Source: Posidonia oceanica
Taxonomy: Eukaryota; Streptophyta; Magnoliopsida; Alismatales; Posidoniaceae
Reading direction: 5' to 3'
NCBI GenBank assembly: GCA_037176725.1
Contig: JAZBRS010000049.1
Coordinates: 32,232,001-32,296,000, forward strand
Length of the DNA: 64,000 nucleotides
Shown here piece by piece: positions 46,201 through 58,465 of this stretch (position 1 is the first letter of the stretch; every line of letters begins with the position of its first letter). Position numbers and translations under genes: made by a program. The notes under the pieces were generated by a model that saw only the letters and a list, made by a program, of their open reading frames with translations, was not told the DNA's origin and searched no databases.

Positions 46201-49200
46201 CAATATTTTAAATTTCTACAGGTGCGACGTCTAATTAATGAATTTTGACCTATGTATATATGAGCTTATTACAAGTTATAAGTCATCAAACTAATTTAGA
46301 GTAATCGTATAACCACTCAAAATGGATCAGAGAAAATCACGATCATTATAGCAATATTTACGAAAAGTATGCTATTCATGAACATAAATTGAAGGATACA
46401 TAATAGCGTCAATCTACTTTTTTATTTTACTCATCTTGGAAGAAATAAATTTCCTAGATATTATATATTGATATTAGTATTCTCCTTACAAATTTAATGG
46501 ATATTTTAGCATAAAATCAACAATCGAGAGGTACAAGAAGGCTCATGCTGATAGCACAAACTCAAGAGCCATTGTGGAGACTGACACTCAAGTAAGCTAC
46601 ATTTCTTCATCATTTAGTTGGACACTCTATAGATTTTTTTTGTCATCAATCAAATTTAATATAGAGGTTAATCCCTTATTTTCCTGATATTATCTAAACT
46701 TATTGATTTTAGAAATTATTTTTGATCTAATCGTTCTCTAAGAATGCATGCATAATTTTAATTAACATGCGTTTACATGATTTGTAGAGTTAAAACGAGA
46801 CTTGCCAAACAAATATCATGCAGCTATAAAACTATATATATATTGTCATGGTCTAAATGCATACATATATTCCATATTAATTAATTTATAGCTATGAGTA
46901 TGCATCTCCATTGCCTACAATTAATTTTATCATCAAACTGTTGATATACCATGTATATACGTATTCTGTTAGAGGGACCTCTCTAGAATAGTATAGAATA
47001 TTCTAGTTGTAACAACCTATAACAAACTCTTGTATCTAAATGCATGACTCCTCCTCCATCATGGTAGAGGAAAACATTCTATCTAATATGGTACCAGAGC
47101 CTCATCGATTCTAATCCTTCTTCTTCCTTCTTCTTCTTTTTTTCTTTTTTTATCTCTCCTTTGGCCTCTATGTTCTTCGACAAACAGTCTCTGCCGTCGT
47201 CTTTCTCCTCTCACCACTGCTATGGTGTTCTCCAATGGCTCTCCTCTTGACTCCGCCTCCTCCTCCATGACCCCTCTTCCTTTCTCTTCCCTATCTAGCA
47301 TTCATCACTATATCGGAGTCAAACTCACTCCCACCAACTTTCTGCTGTGGAAGACGCAATTTATGCCACTTCTTCGAAGTCTCGACCTGATCGGCCTCAT
47401 CGACGGCACGAATCATTTCCCTTCTCTGACAATCCAAGCTCCTCCCACCTTCTCCCAAGCCATCGCCTCGTCTCCGACATCTCCGGCTAGTTCCTCTAGT
47501 ATCGGTCGAGTTAATCCAATATACCAAGAGTGGGTTTGGAACTATCAGTTGCTACTCACCTGGATAATGCAGTCGTTGTCAGAGGACGTTCTCTCTTCTA
47601 TCACTAGTGTCGACACTTTCTACGACGCTTGGCAGACACTTGCGACGGCGTTTGACACTCCGTCCCACACTCATCGTTCAGCTCACCATGTAGATTCATA
47701 ATCTGAAGAAGGGTGACATGGATGTTGCCTCTTACCTTCGTCAGGCCCGCTACATTGCCGAGGAGCTCCGGACGGCTAGTCATCCTATCTCCGATGCTAA
47801 TTTCAATGCAATTATATACAATAATCTTCCATCGGACTTCAGTGACATCATCGCTGCCTTATCCACTCGTTCTACTCCAGTGAGCTTCCCAGAGCTTTTG
47901 AGCATCCTTCTGGGTCACAAGATCCGTTTACTGATAACCCAAGCCACGCTCTCGGCGCTGCCACCTACTCAACCACACCGCCGCTATCCACGGCTCCAGC
48001 AGCAAATCTGGCACACTTTGTTTCCAGTTCTCGTGGTCATGGACATCATTCTGGTCGTGGTCATGGCCGTCATTCAGGAGAGCGACAGGATCCCTACCCT
48101 GTGTGTGGTGTTCATGGACACAGTCCCTACAAGTGTCGATTCCGTCATCGGGGTTCCGCTCCTCCTCAGGCGTATGCAGCATTTCATCAAACACCTGGTG
48201 CTCCTCAATTTTATCCAGCTACTCCGCCACCAGCTTCCTATCCGCCGTCGACTTATCCATCCTCTGCATGGTATGTGGATTCCGGTGCGACTCATCATCT
48301 CACTCCTGATCTTCAGGCTCTGTCTCTAGCTGATGAGTACCACGACAATGATCAGGTGGCAGTGACGAATGGTAACACACTACCCATCACTCATATTGGA
48401 TCTACCACACTCTGCTCTACTTCTCGCCCTTTTCTTCTTTCCAAGCTCTTATGTGTTCCTTTCTTGTCAAAACAACTTCTCTCCGTTCATCGATTTAGTC
48501 TTAATAACTCTTGCTTCTTTAAGTTTCATCCTTTCTTTCTGATTGTCAAGGATCGAAGGACAGGACAGGTACTACTCCACGGTAGCTATCAGGACAGGCT
48601 CTACCGTCTGAACACTTCCTCACGTTCTCTAAAACATGCCTTCCTCAGTAATAAAGTGTCTCTCCATCGCTGGCACTCCCGGCTGGGACACCCTCATATA
48701 GCCACCATCTGGTCTCTTCTTCGTCGCCATGAGCTTCCGTTTCTTCCTTCTGTCCTGCGCAACTGTGTTGCATTTTAGGAAAATCTGTTTGTTCCCCTCT
48801 TTCATCAACGGGCTCCAGAAGTTCAGACCCATTGGACCTGATCTACAATAATGTATGGGGTCCATCACCAGCCTTATCATCTGATGGTCATAGATACTTT
48901 GTGATTTTTGTTGATGATTTTTCTAAACATGTATGAATTTATCCTTTAATCAACAAATCCGATGTGTTTTCTATATTTCTCAAGTTTCAAGTTTATGTGG
49001 AACGTCAATTCTCAACCAAAATTAAGTGTTTTCAATCCGATGGTGGTGGTGAATTTCGAAAACTTGATTCTTATTTTAATTCATGTGGCATTTTTCATCG
49101 TTATTCTTGTCCTCACACACATCAACAAAATGGCTCTGCTGAACGTAAAATTCGGCACATTGTTAACACTGGTCTTGCACTTCTTGCTCATGCTTCTGTT

Positions 49201-52200
49201 CCTCATCGGTTTTGGCATTTTGCTTTTGACATTGCTGTCTATCTTATTAACTGACTTCCTTCACCTACTATTGACAACCACACTCCCTTCTTTCTTCTTC
49301 ATTGTTCTCATCCAGATTATAAATTTCTTAAAGTTTTTGAGTGCCTAGTTATCCTCTCACTAGACCATATAATGCACATAAATTTTCTTATAGATCCATA
49401 TCATGTGTATTTCTTTGTTATCCTTCCAATGTTCATGGTTATCGGTGTCTTGATATAAAATCTGGCCGACTCTATATTGCTAAACAACTCACCTTCGTTG
49501 AAGATTGTTTTCCTTTTGCAGCTCAACCCAAGCCCAAATCCAGCCCGTCTTCTATTTCTCCATCTCACTTCTCCATTCCTTTTTCTCTTCCTCCAACGTC
49601 TATGTCCTCAACTCGGCTTAGGCCCAGTACACCTCGGCTCACCATTGATCTCCCTTCTATTGTCTCCTGTTCATCTTCTTCAACCTCTGCTACTGCTTCT
49701 GTCGACATTCATCAGGCTCCACCAGCAACTCATCCGATGCAGCTTCGGTCATGCCCATCGGTGGACTATCGTCGTCTTGCTAGCCTCTCCAAGCCAGCAA
49801 CAACACGACATAGAGTTCTGGCGGCCTTACTGGCTAGCGTCACTGTCACTGAGCCTTGGAGCTATGCTGAAGCTTCTAAAACAGATCACTGGATAAAAGC
49901 TATGGAGGATGAGATGAGAGCCTTGCATCAAAATAACACATGGTCTTTGGTTCCTCGACATTCATCAATGAACATTTTGGGATGCAAATGGGTTTACCGA
50001 CTGAAGTATAACTCTGATGGCTCCATTCAGAGGTATAAAGCGTGCTTGGTGACCAAGGGTTATAACCAGCAACCAAGTGTCGATTACTTCGACACTTTCA
50101 GTCCAGTTGTCAAGCCTACAACTATACGTCTTGTTCTTGCTCTGGCAATCTCTCATGGATGGCCTCTCCGTCAACTCAACATCTCTAATGCGTTCCTTCA
50201 TGGAGATCTTCAGGAGGACGTCTATATGCTTCAACCAACTGGTTTCAAAGACTCTGCAAGACCTTCATATGTATGCAAGCTCTGCAAGTCTCTCTATGGT
50301 TTAAAACAGTCACCACGAGCATGGTTTCACAAGCTCTCATCTTTTCTAATTGCTTATGGGTTCAAATCCTCTGCAACCGACACCTCCCTCTTTGTCTATG
50401 CTCATGGCCAGTGTCTTCTCTACTTACTCATCTATGTGGACGATATTATACTCATTGGAAGCTCGCCCGAAGAAATCTCCACCTTTCTCCGGCAACTGAG
50501 CCAGACGTTTGCTGTGAAGGATCTGGGACCTCTCCACCATTTTTTAGGCATCGAGATGGTTCCAAACAAAACTTGGATGTTACTCTCTCAACGAAAATAC
50601 ATCCTGGACCTTCTTGCTCGTACACACATGTTGGGTTCCAAGCCTATTCATACACCAATGGCTGCCTCATCCAAGTTATCCAGAGAAGGTACTCCTCTAT
50701 CTGATCCTTCTCTCTACAGACATGTGGTTGGAGTTCTCTAGTACATTACTCTCACAAGGCCAGACCTCTCCTTCTCTGTAAACAAAGTCTGCCAGTTCAT
50801 GAGCAACCCTACAAACGATCATTGGACGGCGGTGAAACGTATACTCCATTATCTTAAGTATACTCACTCACTGGGCCTCTCACTCCGACGTTCTCCGAGC
50901 ACCTCGCTGAACGTTTTCACCGACGCCGACTGGGCGGGTTGTCCGGACGATCGTCGTTCCTCCAAAGGCTTTGCAATTTACTGTGGTGCAAATCTCGTCA
51001 CATGGGCCTTACGTAAACAACGCACTGTAGCACGCTCATCCACCGAGTCCGAGTACCACGCCTTGGTAGATGCAACGACTGAGGTAGTGTGGTTACAGAC
51101 TCTTTTGCACGAGCTCCATGTACCATCCATTGCATCTCCAACTCTGTGGTGTGATAATCTTGGTGCGACTTTTCTCTCTACTAATCCCATGTTTCATGCA
51201 CGTACGAAACACGTAGAAGTCGATCACCATTTTGTTCGTGAATTAGTAACTTGACATCAACTTCATGTCCGCTTTCTTCCTTCCAAGGAACAACTTGCAG
51301 ATATCTTCACAAAAGCTTTACCTCGGACGAGTTTTCTTCGTATACGTGACAAGTTGTTGGTTCGAAACCAAGACCATACAACTTGAGGGGGCGTGTTAAT
51401 ATATCATGTATATACGTATTCTGTTAGAGAGACCTCTCTAGAATAGTATAGAATATTCTAGTTGCAACAACCTGTAACAAACTCTTGTATATAAATGCAT
51501 AACTCCTCCTCCATCATGGTAGAGGAAAACATTCTATCCAACACAAACATGTAAGGTGCACATTGATCATTTCCTAAATCAAGCTATAAAACTTAATTTC
51601 AAGTAGCCATCGAACAATGAATTCACAGGTTGCATCAATACTCTAGTTTATGATCATTTGACTTCTCATTCTGATTTGACTGCAGCAATACTATCAGCAA
51701 GAAGCATCAAAATTGCGTCACCAGATTCAAATCTTACAGAATGCAAACAGGTACCACCTTATTACTTAGTGTAGCAAAAAGCCTGAGAACCGAAATTTTC
51801 AGCAGTAAATTTATAAGCTACATGGTATACAACTTCTATATATTCAAGTATAACCTAATACTAATGTATAGACACATTTTTCATTCTGATTTATACACGT
51901 TTCTCTCAGTGGTTTAGCTTATACCTTGTCATTGATCTGGTCCATAACACTTAGCCAAAAGCATGCGCTTCATATCAAATTTTGACTGCAAGAATCGATG
52001 ATCGATGGGATCACTTATTTCCTTCTCTTTTCTTTTCTTGTCAGGCACTTGATGGGTGATTCGTTGAGCTCCTTGACTGTTAAAGAGCTTAAGCAACTTG
52101 AAAACAGACTTGAACGTGGCATCTCTCGTATAAGATCGAAGAAGGTAGGAAAACGATTTTCATTTTATGGCAATGTAACTGGGGCAGTCATTTGATAATG

Positions 52201-53175
52201 TAGCTTAATAACTCAGTCATCACATACAACGAAAATTATCGACAAAAAGAAGAAGCAAATGATTAGTGCTATTTTAAATGATATGGAGTTTTTGCTGCTA
52301 AAATCAACTGAATGAAGCAACTAAATTAACATAGAAATTCTTGCTAATACTAGATGCATAGCAATGCAAACATTTCTGCATGGCTTTGTAACTAATAGAC
52401 ATTGTTTCTCGTTCTTTTGATTTTATCAGTATCATTCATTCACAACTTTATGGTCAGACTATATGCCCTAATCCTAATCAAGAAGTCTTCTTAATGCAGC
52501 ATTAATCTATATTAAATTTTAATTCGTTTCTTTCTCACTATTTTTCTTTGTGATGCCAGCATGAGTTGTTGTTTGCTGAAATCGAGTTCATGCAGAAAAG
52601 GGTAAAAATCTCTGATGTGTTTAATCTTTGCCATCAATTTTAGTTTAGCAAACTCTTCTCTTTCTTTTCTTCTTTCAAAATTATAACTTCTTAAATTCTT
52701 CTTACAAAAAAAGCAGGAGGCAGAGCTGCAAAATGACAACATGTACCTCAGAGCCAAGGTAATCAGCTAAACATCCACTCGTCAAATGCTAGAATGTGTG
52801 ACATTATTTTTTTTAAAAGGAGCTAATTTTTCCAATAACTTAAGCTGTTAATTCCTATGTTCGAGAGAGAGAAAGAGAGAGTACTTAACTACTTACCCCT
52901 CTAAGGCATGACAGATTAGCAACAGCTAACACTTTTAATATAACTTGGATTATAATTGTCAGATAGCAGAGAATGAGAGAGCGCAGCAAGCAAACATGGT
53001 ACAAGCAGGGACAGAGTTTGATGGCCTTCCTGCCTTTGACGCTAGGAACTATTTCCATGTCAACATGCTGGAGGCACCCCCACAGTACGATTATCATCAA
53101 GATCAGACAGCCCTGCATCTTGGGTTTGAAACAAAATCCAATCAGGTTGCAGATAGAAATACCTATCAAGTTTGA
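43237..53175 (+). CDS. AGL11: AGAMOUS-clade MADS-box transcription factor, AGL11/SEEDSTICK-like (D lineage), 241 aa
   Basis: MIKC-type MADS protein, a nuclear DNA-binding factor for CArG boxes that acts in ovule and seed identity in relatives. Coding exons: 43237-43418, 46510-46591, 51686-51750, 52045-52144, 52560-52601, 52717-52758 and 52963-53175. All borders are GT/AG and the phases join without a break (726 nt with stop). Residues 1-60 are the MADS domain ([20 protein letters not shown]..), 61-88 the I region, 89-171 the Leu-rich K domain ([27 protein letters not shown]) and 172-241 the C region. The C region has AG motif I (RNYFHVNML, about 199-207) and AG motif II (DQTALHLG, 218-225). 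The short N-terminus and [15 protein letters not shown] favour the D lineage over AG itself, with a C-lineage gene as the alternative. A codon-open extension upstream lacks an ATG, so the start is MGRGK. Intron 2 is expanded by a copia insertion. Confidence 0.9.
43419..46509 (+). other. Intron 1 of the MADS gene (candidate regulatory intron)
   Basis: A 3.1-kb intron directly after the MADS exon, the position that carries regulatory elements in AG-clade genes. A perfect CArG box, CCAATATAGG, is at 45826-45835, and an LFY-type CCAATGT is at 44734-44740. An 11-G run lies at 43456-43466 just past the donor. No TE is recognised in it. Confidence 0.6.
46939..47088 (+). repeat. 5' LTR of the intronic copia
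   Basis: Starts TGTTGATATACC and ends CTAATA (terminal CA decayed to TA). The TATA-like site reads TATCTAAA at 47033, weaker than the 3' copy. Palindrome AGAATATTCT is at 46995-47004. Confidence 0.92.
47222..48300 (+). pseudogene. Gag of the intronic copia
   Basis: Starts at ATG 47222. The N-terminal [22 protein letters not shown] motif of Ale-type Gags is present. The frame shifts between 47640 and 47690, and a Gln codon has become TAG at 47691. It then reads [20 protein letters not shown] and [18 protein letters not shown] further shift precedes the zinc-knuckle remnant ([13 protein letters not shown]), whose first Cys is replaced. Confidence 0.85.
48270..51386 (+). pseudogene. Pol of the intronic copia (protease, integrase, RT, RNase H)
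   Basis: Protease site [11 protein letters not shown] at about 48269-48300. Integrase pieces: the zinc region with WHSRLGHPH, then FQSDGGGEF and [12 protein letters not shown], with several stops between 48778 and 49330. RT is at 49850-50700 with [36 protein letters not shown] and the catalytic YVDDI at about 50434. RNase H is at 50800-51380 ([50 protein letters not shown]). The stop at 50740 falls where relatives have Gln. The final stop at 51384-51386 overlaps the polypurine region. Confidence 0.9.
51394..51543 (+). repeat. 3' LTR of the intronic copia, with intact TATA
   Basis: TGTTAATATATC..CCAACA. TATATAAAT at 51488-51496 is intact here, unlike in the 5' LTR. Palindrome AGAATATTCT (51450-51459) lies about 30 bp upstream of it. 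It sits 143 bp before exon 3 of the MADS gene, in sense. Confidence 0.92.
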
Positions 53176-53380
53176 TACCTTATGCTGTTGCAGTTCTATA
53201 TTTCGAAAATATAAATTGTTGTAAGGAGGGCTGTACTACTCAAACCAGAACGCTTTATCGGATCTCCGTAGTTTGCTTGATTTGGTTGTTTGTCCCAGTT
53301 TGTGGCTTAGTTTCATGTTGGAGTAGCCTGATTAATGGAATACCCTGTTAACATATTGTCATGGAAATTAAACCTTTTTT
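53176..53380 (+). other. Probable 3' UTR of the MADS gene
   Basis: Follows the TGA at 53173-53175. Near-AATAAA forms such as AATGGA (53334) and a T-rich tail (CCTTTTTTATAC near 53373) suggest cleavage around 53380-53395. No transcript evidence. Confidence 0.4.
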
Positions 53381-53399
53381 ATACAGAAGATTCTGATTC

Positions 53400-55840
53400 T
53401 CTTAAAGTCTTTCTAACCTATAGAACCCTTCCGTCCTTTTACGTTCTCCTCCCACACCTCTAGAAAGTGCTCCAACATGCCAAGTGGAAGAAGACCTACA
53501 AATGCAAGAACATCTCTCTATATATATCCATGTCTTATCTATAACTGAGATCATGGTCTCTTACCTATGATCAAGTGATGTATTCTTATTTAGGTCCGTT
53601 ACTGCTTTCATAGGCAAATTAATTACAATCCAAATAAATGTCTATAACACGTAGTATACAAAAAAAAACGGTGTAAAATAGGAAAGGGAATTGCCGACAT
53701 GCACAAAGGCCAAAATCAGAGGAAAAGCGTCCAACAGAGCCTATATTAAGATAGAAAAACGTAAAAAACATAAAATAAGCAGCGCATAAAAATCTTCTGG
53801 CAATCATATTTCTCGAATCTCTCTCTGAAAAAGGATACTAACTTTAGCTTTACAAATGCAATTCCTGAATTATTCATGGCTAAACTAGCTTATCACGTGT
53901 CCATATATCTAAGATGAAATCCATCACGAGAATCAAGAATGTTAGAGTTTTCATATATTCATCGTATCTGAACAATTAATAAAGGAACTCTATTCTTGAA
54001 AATCGCAGCACAAACGTTATACGTACCTCAGTTGGTCCAGTTCACTCATTTTGATTCTACCTTCAAGAAATAAACATAAAAGAAAATGACTTATAGTTAT
54101 ACCTGTGGTAGAAGTAAAGCAAAAGGCCAAAAACCCAATCCATTTTTTTCCCACCATCCTGTGCCGTGATATTTTTGCTGGTCTTCACTCATTTTTGCTT
54201 GATTTAAAGGTAATTAAGTCCATTTTATTAGAACAGAACTAATGCAAAGTATTTGCTATTAAAGGGTCACACCCTTGCTTATTGCGTTATGATTTATTGG
54301 GCCTATGGTACAAATTCGACGTTGTCTCTAGTTAAAGCAGGACCATACTAGAAAGATCTATTTTGTAAAATGAGCATCATAGTCTAATAGTTGCTTCTAA
54401 AAAAAGTCCAAGTTTGTCTTCTAATTGTTTTTTTTTTTTAATCGAAGAATGGTTCGATATCATTCATAAGTCTGGATGTTAACACACTCACAGTAGAGAC
54501 ACTACATAAAAAAGTTTTTAGCAAACAACAAAAGTCCAAACAGCAGTAAATGAAAAAAATAAAAAACATGATAGACAGGATTATTAGGTCGTTGCCAAAT
54601 AAAAGTTAATGTGATCACTGTAATGGTAGACAACGTGTTGAGAAAGATATCCAATCAGTAGTTTAAAAGCAAAGTTTTAGTTTGGAAAAATAGCACAGCC
54701 GTTGTTGTTAGCACCTAATATGCATAGTTAATTAGATCCCGAAGAGAATCGTGGACTACAAAGGAAATTTCTTTGACAAATTATATGGGAAGTATCATTA
54801 GATGACATGCATGGAAGTATATCTCGGTATAAGTATGCAAGTAATTCCCATTTCCCGGACACGTTTTCGAGAAATAATGCTTGAGTTGTTTATTAATCAT
54901 CGATGATGCATTGCGGTTCGGCCAGCCGTGTCTTGGCCATTTTTGTTATTATTATTATTATTATTATTGACGTCTCTTACTCGGAGGTAATATCTTTAAC
55001 TAAGATCCCATTATTGTTGAGCCCACGATTGGATTTTTGACACATTGATTAGCTCAAATATCACGTTTCATGATCGCAAGCATGACGTATAGAATTGAGG
55101 CTTTCTTTTTCACAGCTGAAACGATTTGACTCCCATAAGAATATAATTGTCAACTTGCAACATTTTCATATCTCTGAGCTAGACAGCCCCATTGGGGCAG
55201 GAGAGACAATAGAAAGAAAATAAATCCAAATGGGAATATTGATCTCCAATCATATCTAGACAACGCTTGTAGCTGGTACTTGAATTTTCTGGTCGACAAT
55301 TCTTAAGATGATGTCCTACTTGCCAAGTGGGTATATGTTTGAAATTTATATGACATGATATGATGCGCTCCAAGCACGAGGAAAATTTTGCAGTCTTTCT
55401 GCAAACCCGATAGGCACACAAATACGTTAATCAATTACTTTATACATGCACGGGAAAATGCTTCTCTTAATCCATTTGCATCAATTTGTCACTGCAATCC
55501 AATCAATACATTTTTCAGACCAACTCCATTAGCTGGGTTTCACTGTCCCCTTTCATGATGCAATACTGGTGGAGTCATAATGAGTTACTCCCCAACTAAT
55601 AAATTTATTCTTTTTGTAAATTCCCCTTAATTAATAAATTACCTTGTGTGTTAAAAAAATATTTTTTTAAATAGTAAATTACCTTGTGTGGTAATGACCT
55701 ATTCAGAAGAAGAAGAAAAAAAACTTTCCTATACAGGATGATGCAGACAACTACCCACATGCATTAGGCTTCGTTTGGCAATGACTAGGCCTATACAAGG
55801 GTTTGCAACTTGCAGTGCAAGTGGAACCCTTTATGACAAG
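53400..55840. other. Gene-free region downstream of the MADS gene
   Basis: No coding frame with composition or domain support. Contains a TTA/ATT microsatellite (about 54946-54968). A block at about 54428-54600, read on the minus strand, ends in ATGATATCGAACC..TTCGATT plus a poly(A) of about 13, resembling the 3' tail of a plant LINE or SINE. Confidence 0.4.
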
Positions 55841-55940
55841 GGACCATTGTTACAAAAAAAAAAAAGAAAACAAAAAAAAAACAAAGGACCATCGTTACAA
55901 AAAAAAAAGAAAACAAAAAAAAAACAAAGGACCATTGCGA
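55838..55940 (+). repeat. Two tandem copies of a ~45-bp A-rich unit
   Basis: GGACCATTGTTAC, poly(A), GAAAAC, poly(A) and CAAA occur twice, followed by a third partial GGACCATTGC. A simple tandem duplication. Confidence 0.75.
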
Positions 55941-56029
55941 CATCGTAGCTTCCATTACGACCGTACTTGAACATAATCTGTTCTATAGGTTCGTACTGCT
56001 TACTCTTTGGATTTGTTTATACGAACATC

Positions 56030-56575
56030 TTGAGCGCCTTTTGTGCTTGGAAAAAGTCCTGAGTTACCATTACAACCTTACAGCTGTTGTTGATAGTAAC
56101 TGAGAGGATATGAAGATCTAAAACTTCATCAATGACAGACAATAGTAGTGGAAGAAGTGAAGAAGAAGAAGATGATGGCTCTCATACTACAGCACGTAAA
56201 TGCACTGTAGCTACTACTTATATTACCAATAAGACCAATTACAACACACCACGTCACAAGGCTTATAACAACCCAAAAAACAAACTTCATAACAACCTTA
56301 ACAGCCATAACAACCCATTAACTAATCCACACTTTTAATTAAACTTAAACTGTAGACAATGTAGAAACCTGCAGTTCGCGTCTCAAGCTAAAAAATGAAG
56401 ATCTGGATACGGCTTTTGTGAGAAAATCAGCAAGTTGCTCTTCGGTTGGGATGAAGTGGACATGAAAATCTTTCTTTCACACTTTATCTCAGACGAAATG
56501 AAAATCGATCTCTACATGTTTCATTTTTTGAACGAAACACTAGGTTGGCTGTAAGGTATAGAGCTTCGAGATTAT
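56030..56575 (-). pseudogene. Copia remnant: RNase H end and 3' LTR piece, part 1
   Basis: On the minus strand, 56575 to about 56340 reads as a decayed copia RNase H C-terminus: LEALYLTANLVF.., then the region equivalent to a LADFLTK motif with stops. Left of about 56331 is likely the 3' LTR (minus-strand start TGTGGATTAG). An apparent + strand ORF at 56132-56338 is therefore LTR. The remnant is split by the solo LTR that follows and resumes at 62187. Confidence 0.65.
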
Positions 56576-57169
56576 TGTTGGTAATATGACATCATCTCGA
56601 TTTTGATGATAACAAAATATATTTGTGTGTTAATCTTCTAAATAAGTCAAGAAAGAAGTTCTCATGGATTTTGGAAAAAGAAGAATGTGATATTGGCAAA
56701 GAAAAAATCAATATAATTTAATTGAAAATCAAGTCAAAACAATTAAAGATTGAAGACCAAGATTATATGTAATTAAAAAAATTATGTAAAAGAATATATT
56801 GTATTCTAAGAACTTGTAATAATCTCCCAAACACCTCCATAGTGGCTTAGGAAAATAGTCATAGCCCAAAACAAACCAATTCATTGAGTACATTCATTCA
56901 CTACAAGAAAACTAGGCTTTAGCCACTGATTTTAGCCACGGACAATAAATCTGTGGCTAATTGATATATTTAGCCACGGAATAGCCACAGGAATAGCCAC
57001 GGATACATAAGTTTCATTTAATATAATAAGATATTATTTAGCCACGGTCACATGCCGTGGCTAACTATGAAATATCCGTAGCTAAAATTTTTAGTTTAAT
57101 AAATAGGAACTTGTTTTTGCCACAGAATTTGACCGTGGCTAATATTAAAACCTTAAAAATTTAGCCACC

Positions 57170-57780
57170 GCCCCGTTCCCTCTTTCTTTCCTACGAAACA
57201 CTCAAAATTTCTCATTCCACTTTCATTTCCCACTACATCTTTCGTTTCCTCCCCACGAAGCCCCAAAATCCCCCCTCCTCCTCCTTTCTCCCTTCTCCCT
57301 TCTCCTTCTGAGAACACGAGAAATCTGAGATTGAGGGAGAGAGAACACGAGAGAGGGAGAGTAGGAGAAGAGGTCGCCGTTCGCCACTGCCACTCGTCAT
57401 TGCCACTGCGTTGTGGCTACTGCCCCCATCGTCCTTCTTCTTCTACTGCTGCTGGGAAGAATCCCAGAAGGAACCTTGCTTCTGCTGCCGTCGTCCTTCT
57501 TCTTCACAAACAAATCTAGCCCACAGAGAGAGATCGGGCGAATCCTCTCACAGAAGACGAAGTGGAAAAAAGGAAAAAGCAGAAACAAAACCAAAACCCC
57601 AAGAAACCTCGCAACGAACCAAATCGGAGCTCCTCCTCCCCTTTCCCCAATCCCACCCCCAAATCCCTGATCTCCCGCGATCTCCCCCTCGATCCGTGCA
57701 TTGTTTATCCCGCTGATCCACCGGGGCTGCGATTCTAGGGCGGCGATGATGCTGGCGCTGAAGGCTGATGTTGCCTGGCA
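57170..57780 (+). other. GC- and pyrimidine-rich promoter/5'UTR-like block in the CACTA element
   Basis: Sharply higher GC than the surroundings, with CTCCTCCTCC and CCTTCTCCC tracts. It resembles the first exon or leader of a plant housekeeping gene, probably captured host DNA. Overlapping open frames on both strands look compositional. The source gene is not identified. Confidence 0.45.
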
Positions 57781-58009
57781 TTTTTTTTAAAGATTGTCAG
57801 TAGTATCTGAAAAAATATTGAGATGATAAGAAAATCCACGTCTATGAGCTTAGTTCTGGACTATTAAGTGCTATTCTATTTTGCTCAATTTAAGTCATTT
57901 TCCAAGACTTTGGAGCCACTAAAATTCGTTTCAGTGCATACAGAATTTCAAGAAAAGGTGGGAGTTTTCCTGGCACATGTTCTCATGTTCCTGTTTTTTT
58001 CTTTTGCAG

Positions 58010-58465
58010 ATATTTGATTTATTTGATGCTAAACGTAAGGGAGTTATTGAGTTTGGAGAATTTGTTCGGTCACTTACTATTTTTCATCCAGATGCGCTGG
58101 TAGCTCACAAAGTTGCATGTGAGTACTTCTTCCTATACTCTGCCATACATAGGAGGTTGTCTCTTTTTTTTACCATCAATAGCATTTGATCTACCTAAGC
58201 TTTTGATGGCCATGAGGTACGATCTTATCCCCTTAGAGATGTATTGGATAATAAAGGTACTAGCTTAGCTAGTTTTATTCGTTTTAGCATTTAATGAGTC
58301 AGGGTTTTATTGTTAAGCATAAATTAGGTTATAGGATGATTTCCCTTTTTTCCCTGGCATATCACAATGAATCCCCTTAGAATTTCCATAACTTGTTGAT
58401 TTCTTTCGGCAGTTGCATTTAATTTGTATGACTTGCGGCGCTCTGGGTTCACTGAATATGAGGAG
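58010..58465 (+). pseudogene. Captured calcineurin B-like (CBL) gene fragment, two exons
   Basis: Exon 58010-58118 (109 nt) encodes [18 protein letters not shown].. ending [11 protein letters not shown]. Exon 58413-58465 (53 nt) continues in frame as FNLYDLRRSGFTEYEE. These match consecutive EF-hand exons of CBL calcium sensors, including the usual 109/53-nt exon sizes and GT/AG borders. The rest of the gene (N-terminal exons, last EF-hands, C-terminal FPSF-like motif) is absent. It cannot encode a complete calcium sensor but could contribute EF-hand residues to a chimeric transcript. Confidence 0.85.

Larger units (their letters stand above)
46939..51543 (+). mobile_element. Ale/Retrofit-type copia retrotransposon inside intron 2 of the MADS gene
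   Basis: A 4,605-bp element with 150-bp LTRs (46939-47088 and 51394-51543) and target duplication CAAAC (46934-46938 and 51544-51548). The primer-binding site TGGTACCAGAGC is at 47089 and the polypurine tract GAGGGGGCG ends at 51393. The LTRs differ at 9 of 150 sites by my count (6 percent), so the insertion is millions of years old at usual plant rates. It is in sense with the host gene. Gag and Pol are recognisable but broken by stops and shifts. Confidence 0.95.

Noticed and set aside
55179..55421. 80-aa Cys-containing minus-strand ORF
   Set aside because: No family pattern, no start context and no splice partners.
56132..56338. 68-aa acidic/Asn-rich ORF
   Set aside because: Lies in the 3' LTR of the minus-strand copia remnant; composition reflects TAACAACC repeats.
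58010..58465. A functional CBL gene
   Set aside because: Only two exons are present, flanked by CACTA sequence; the ends of the protein are missing.
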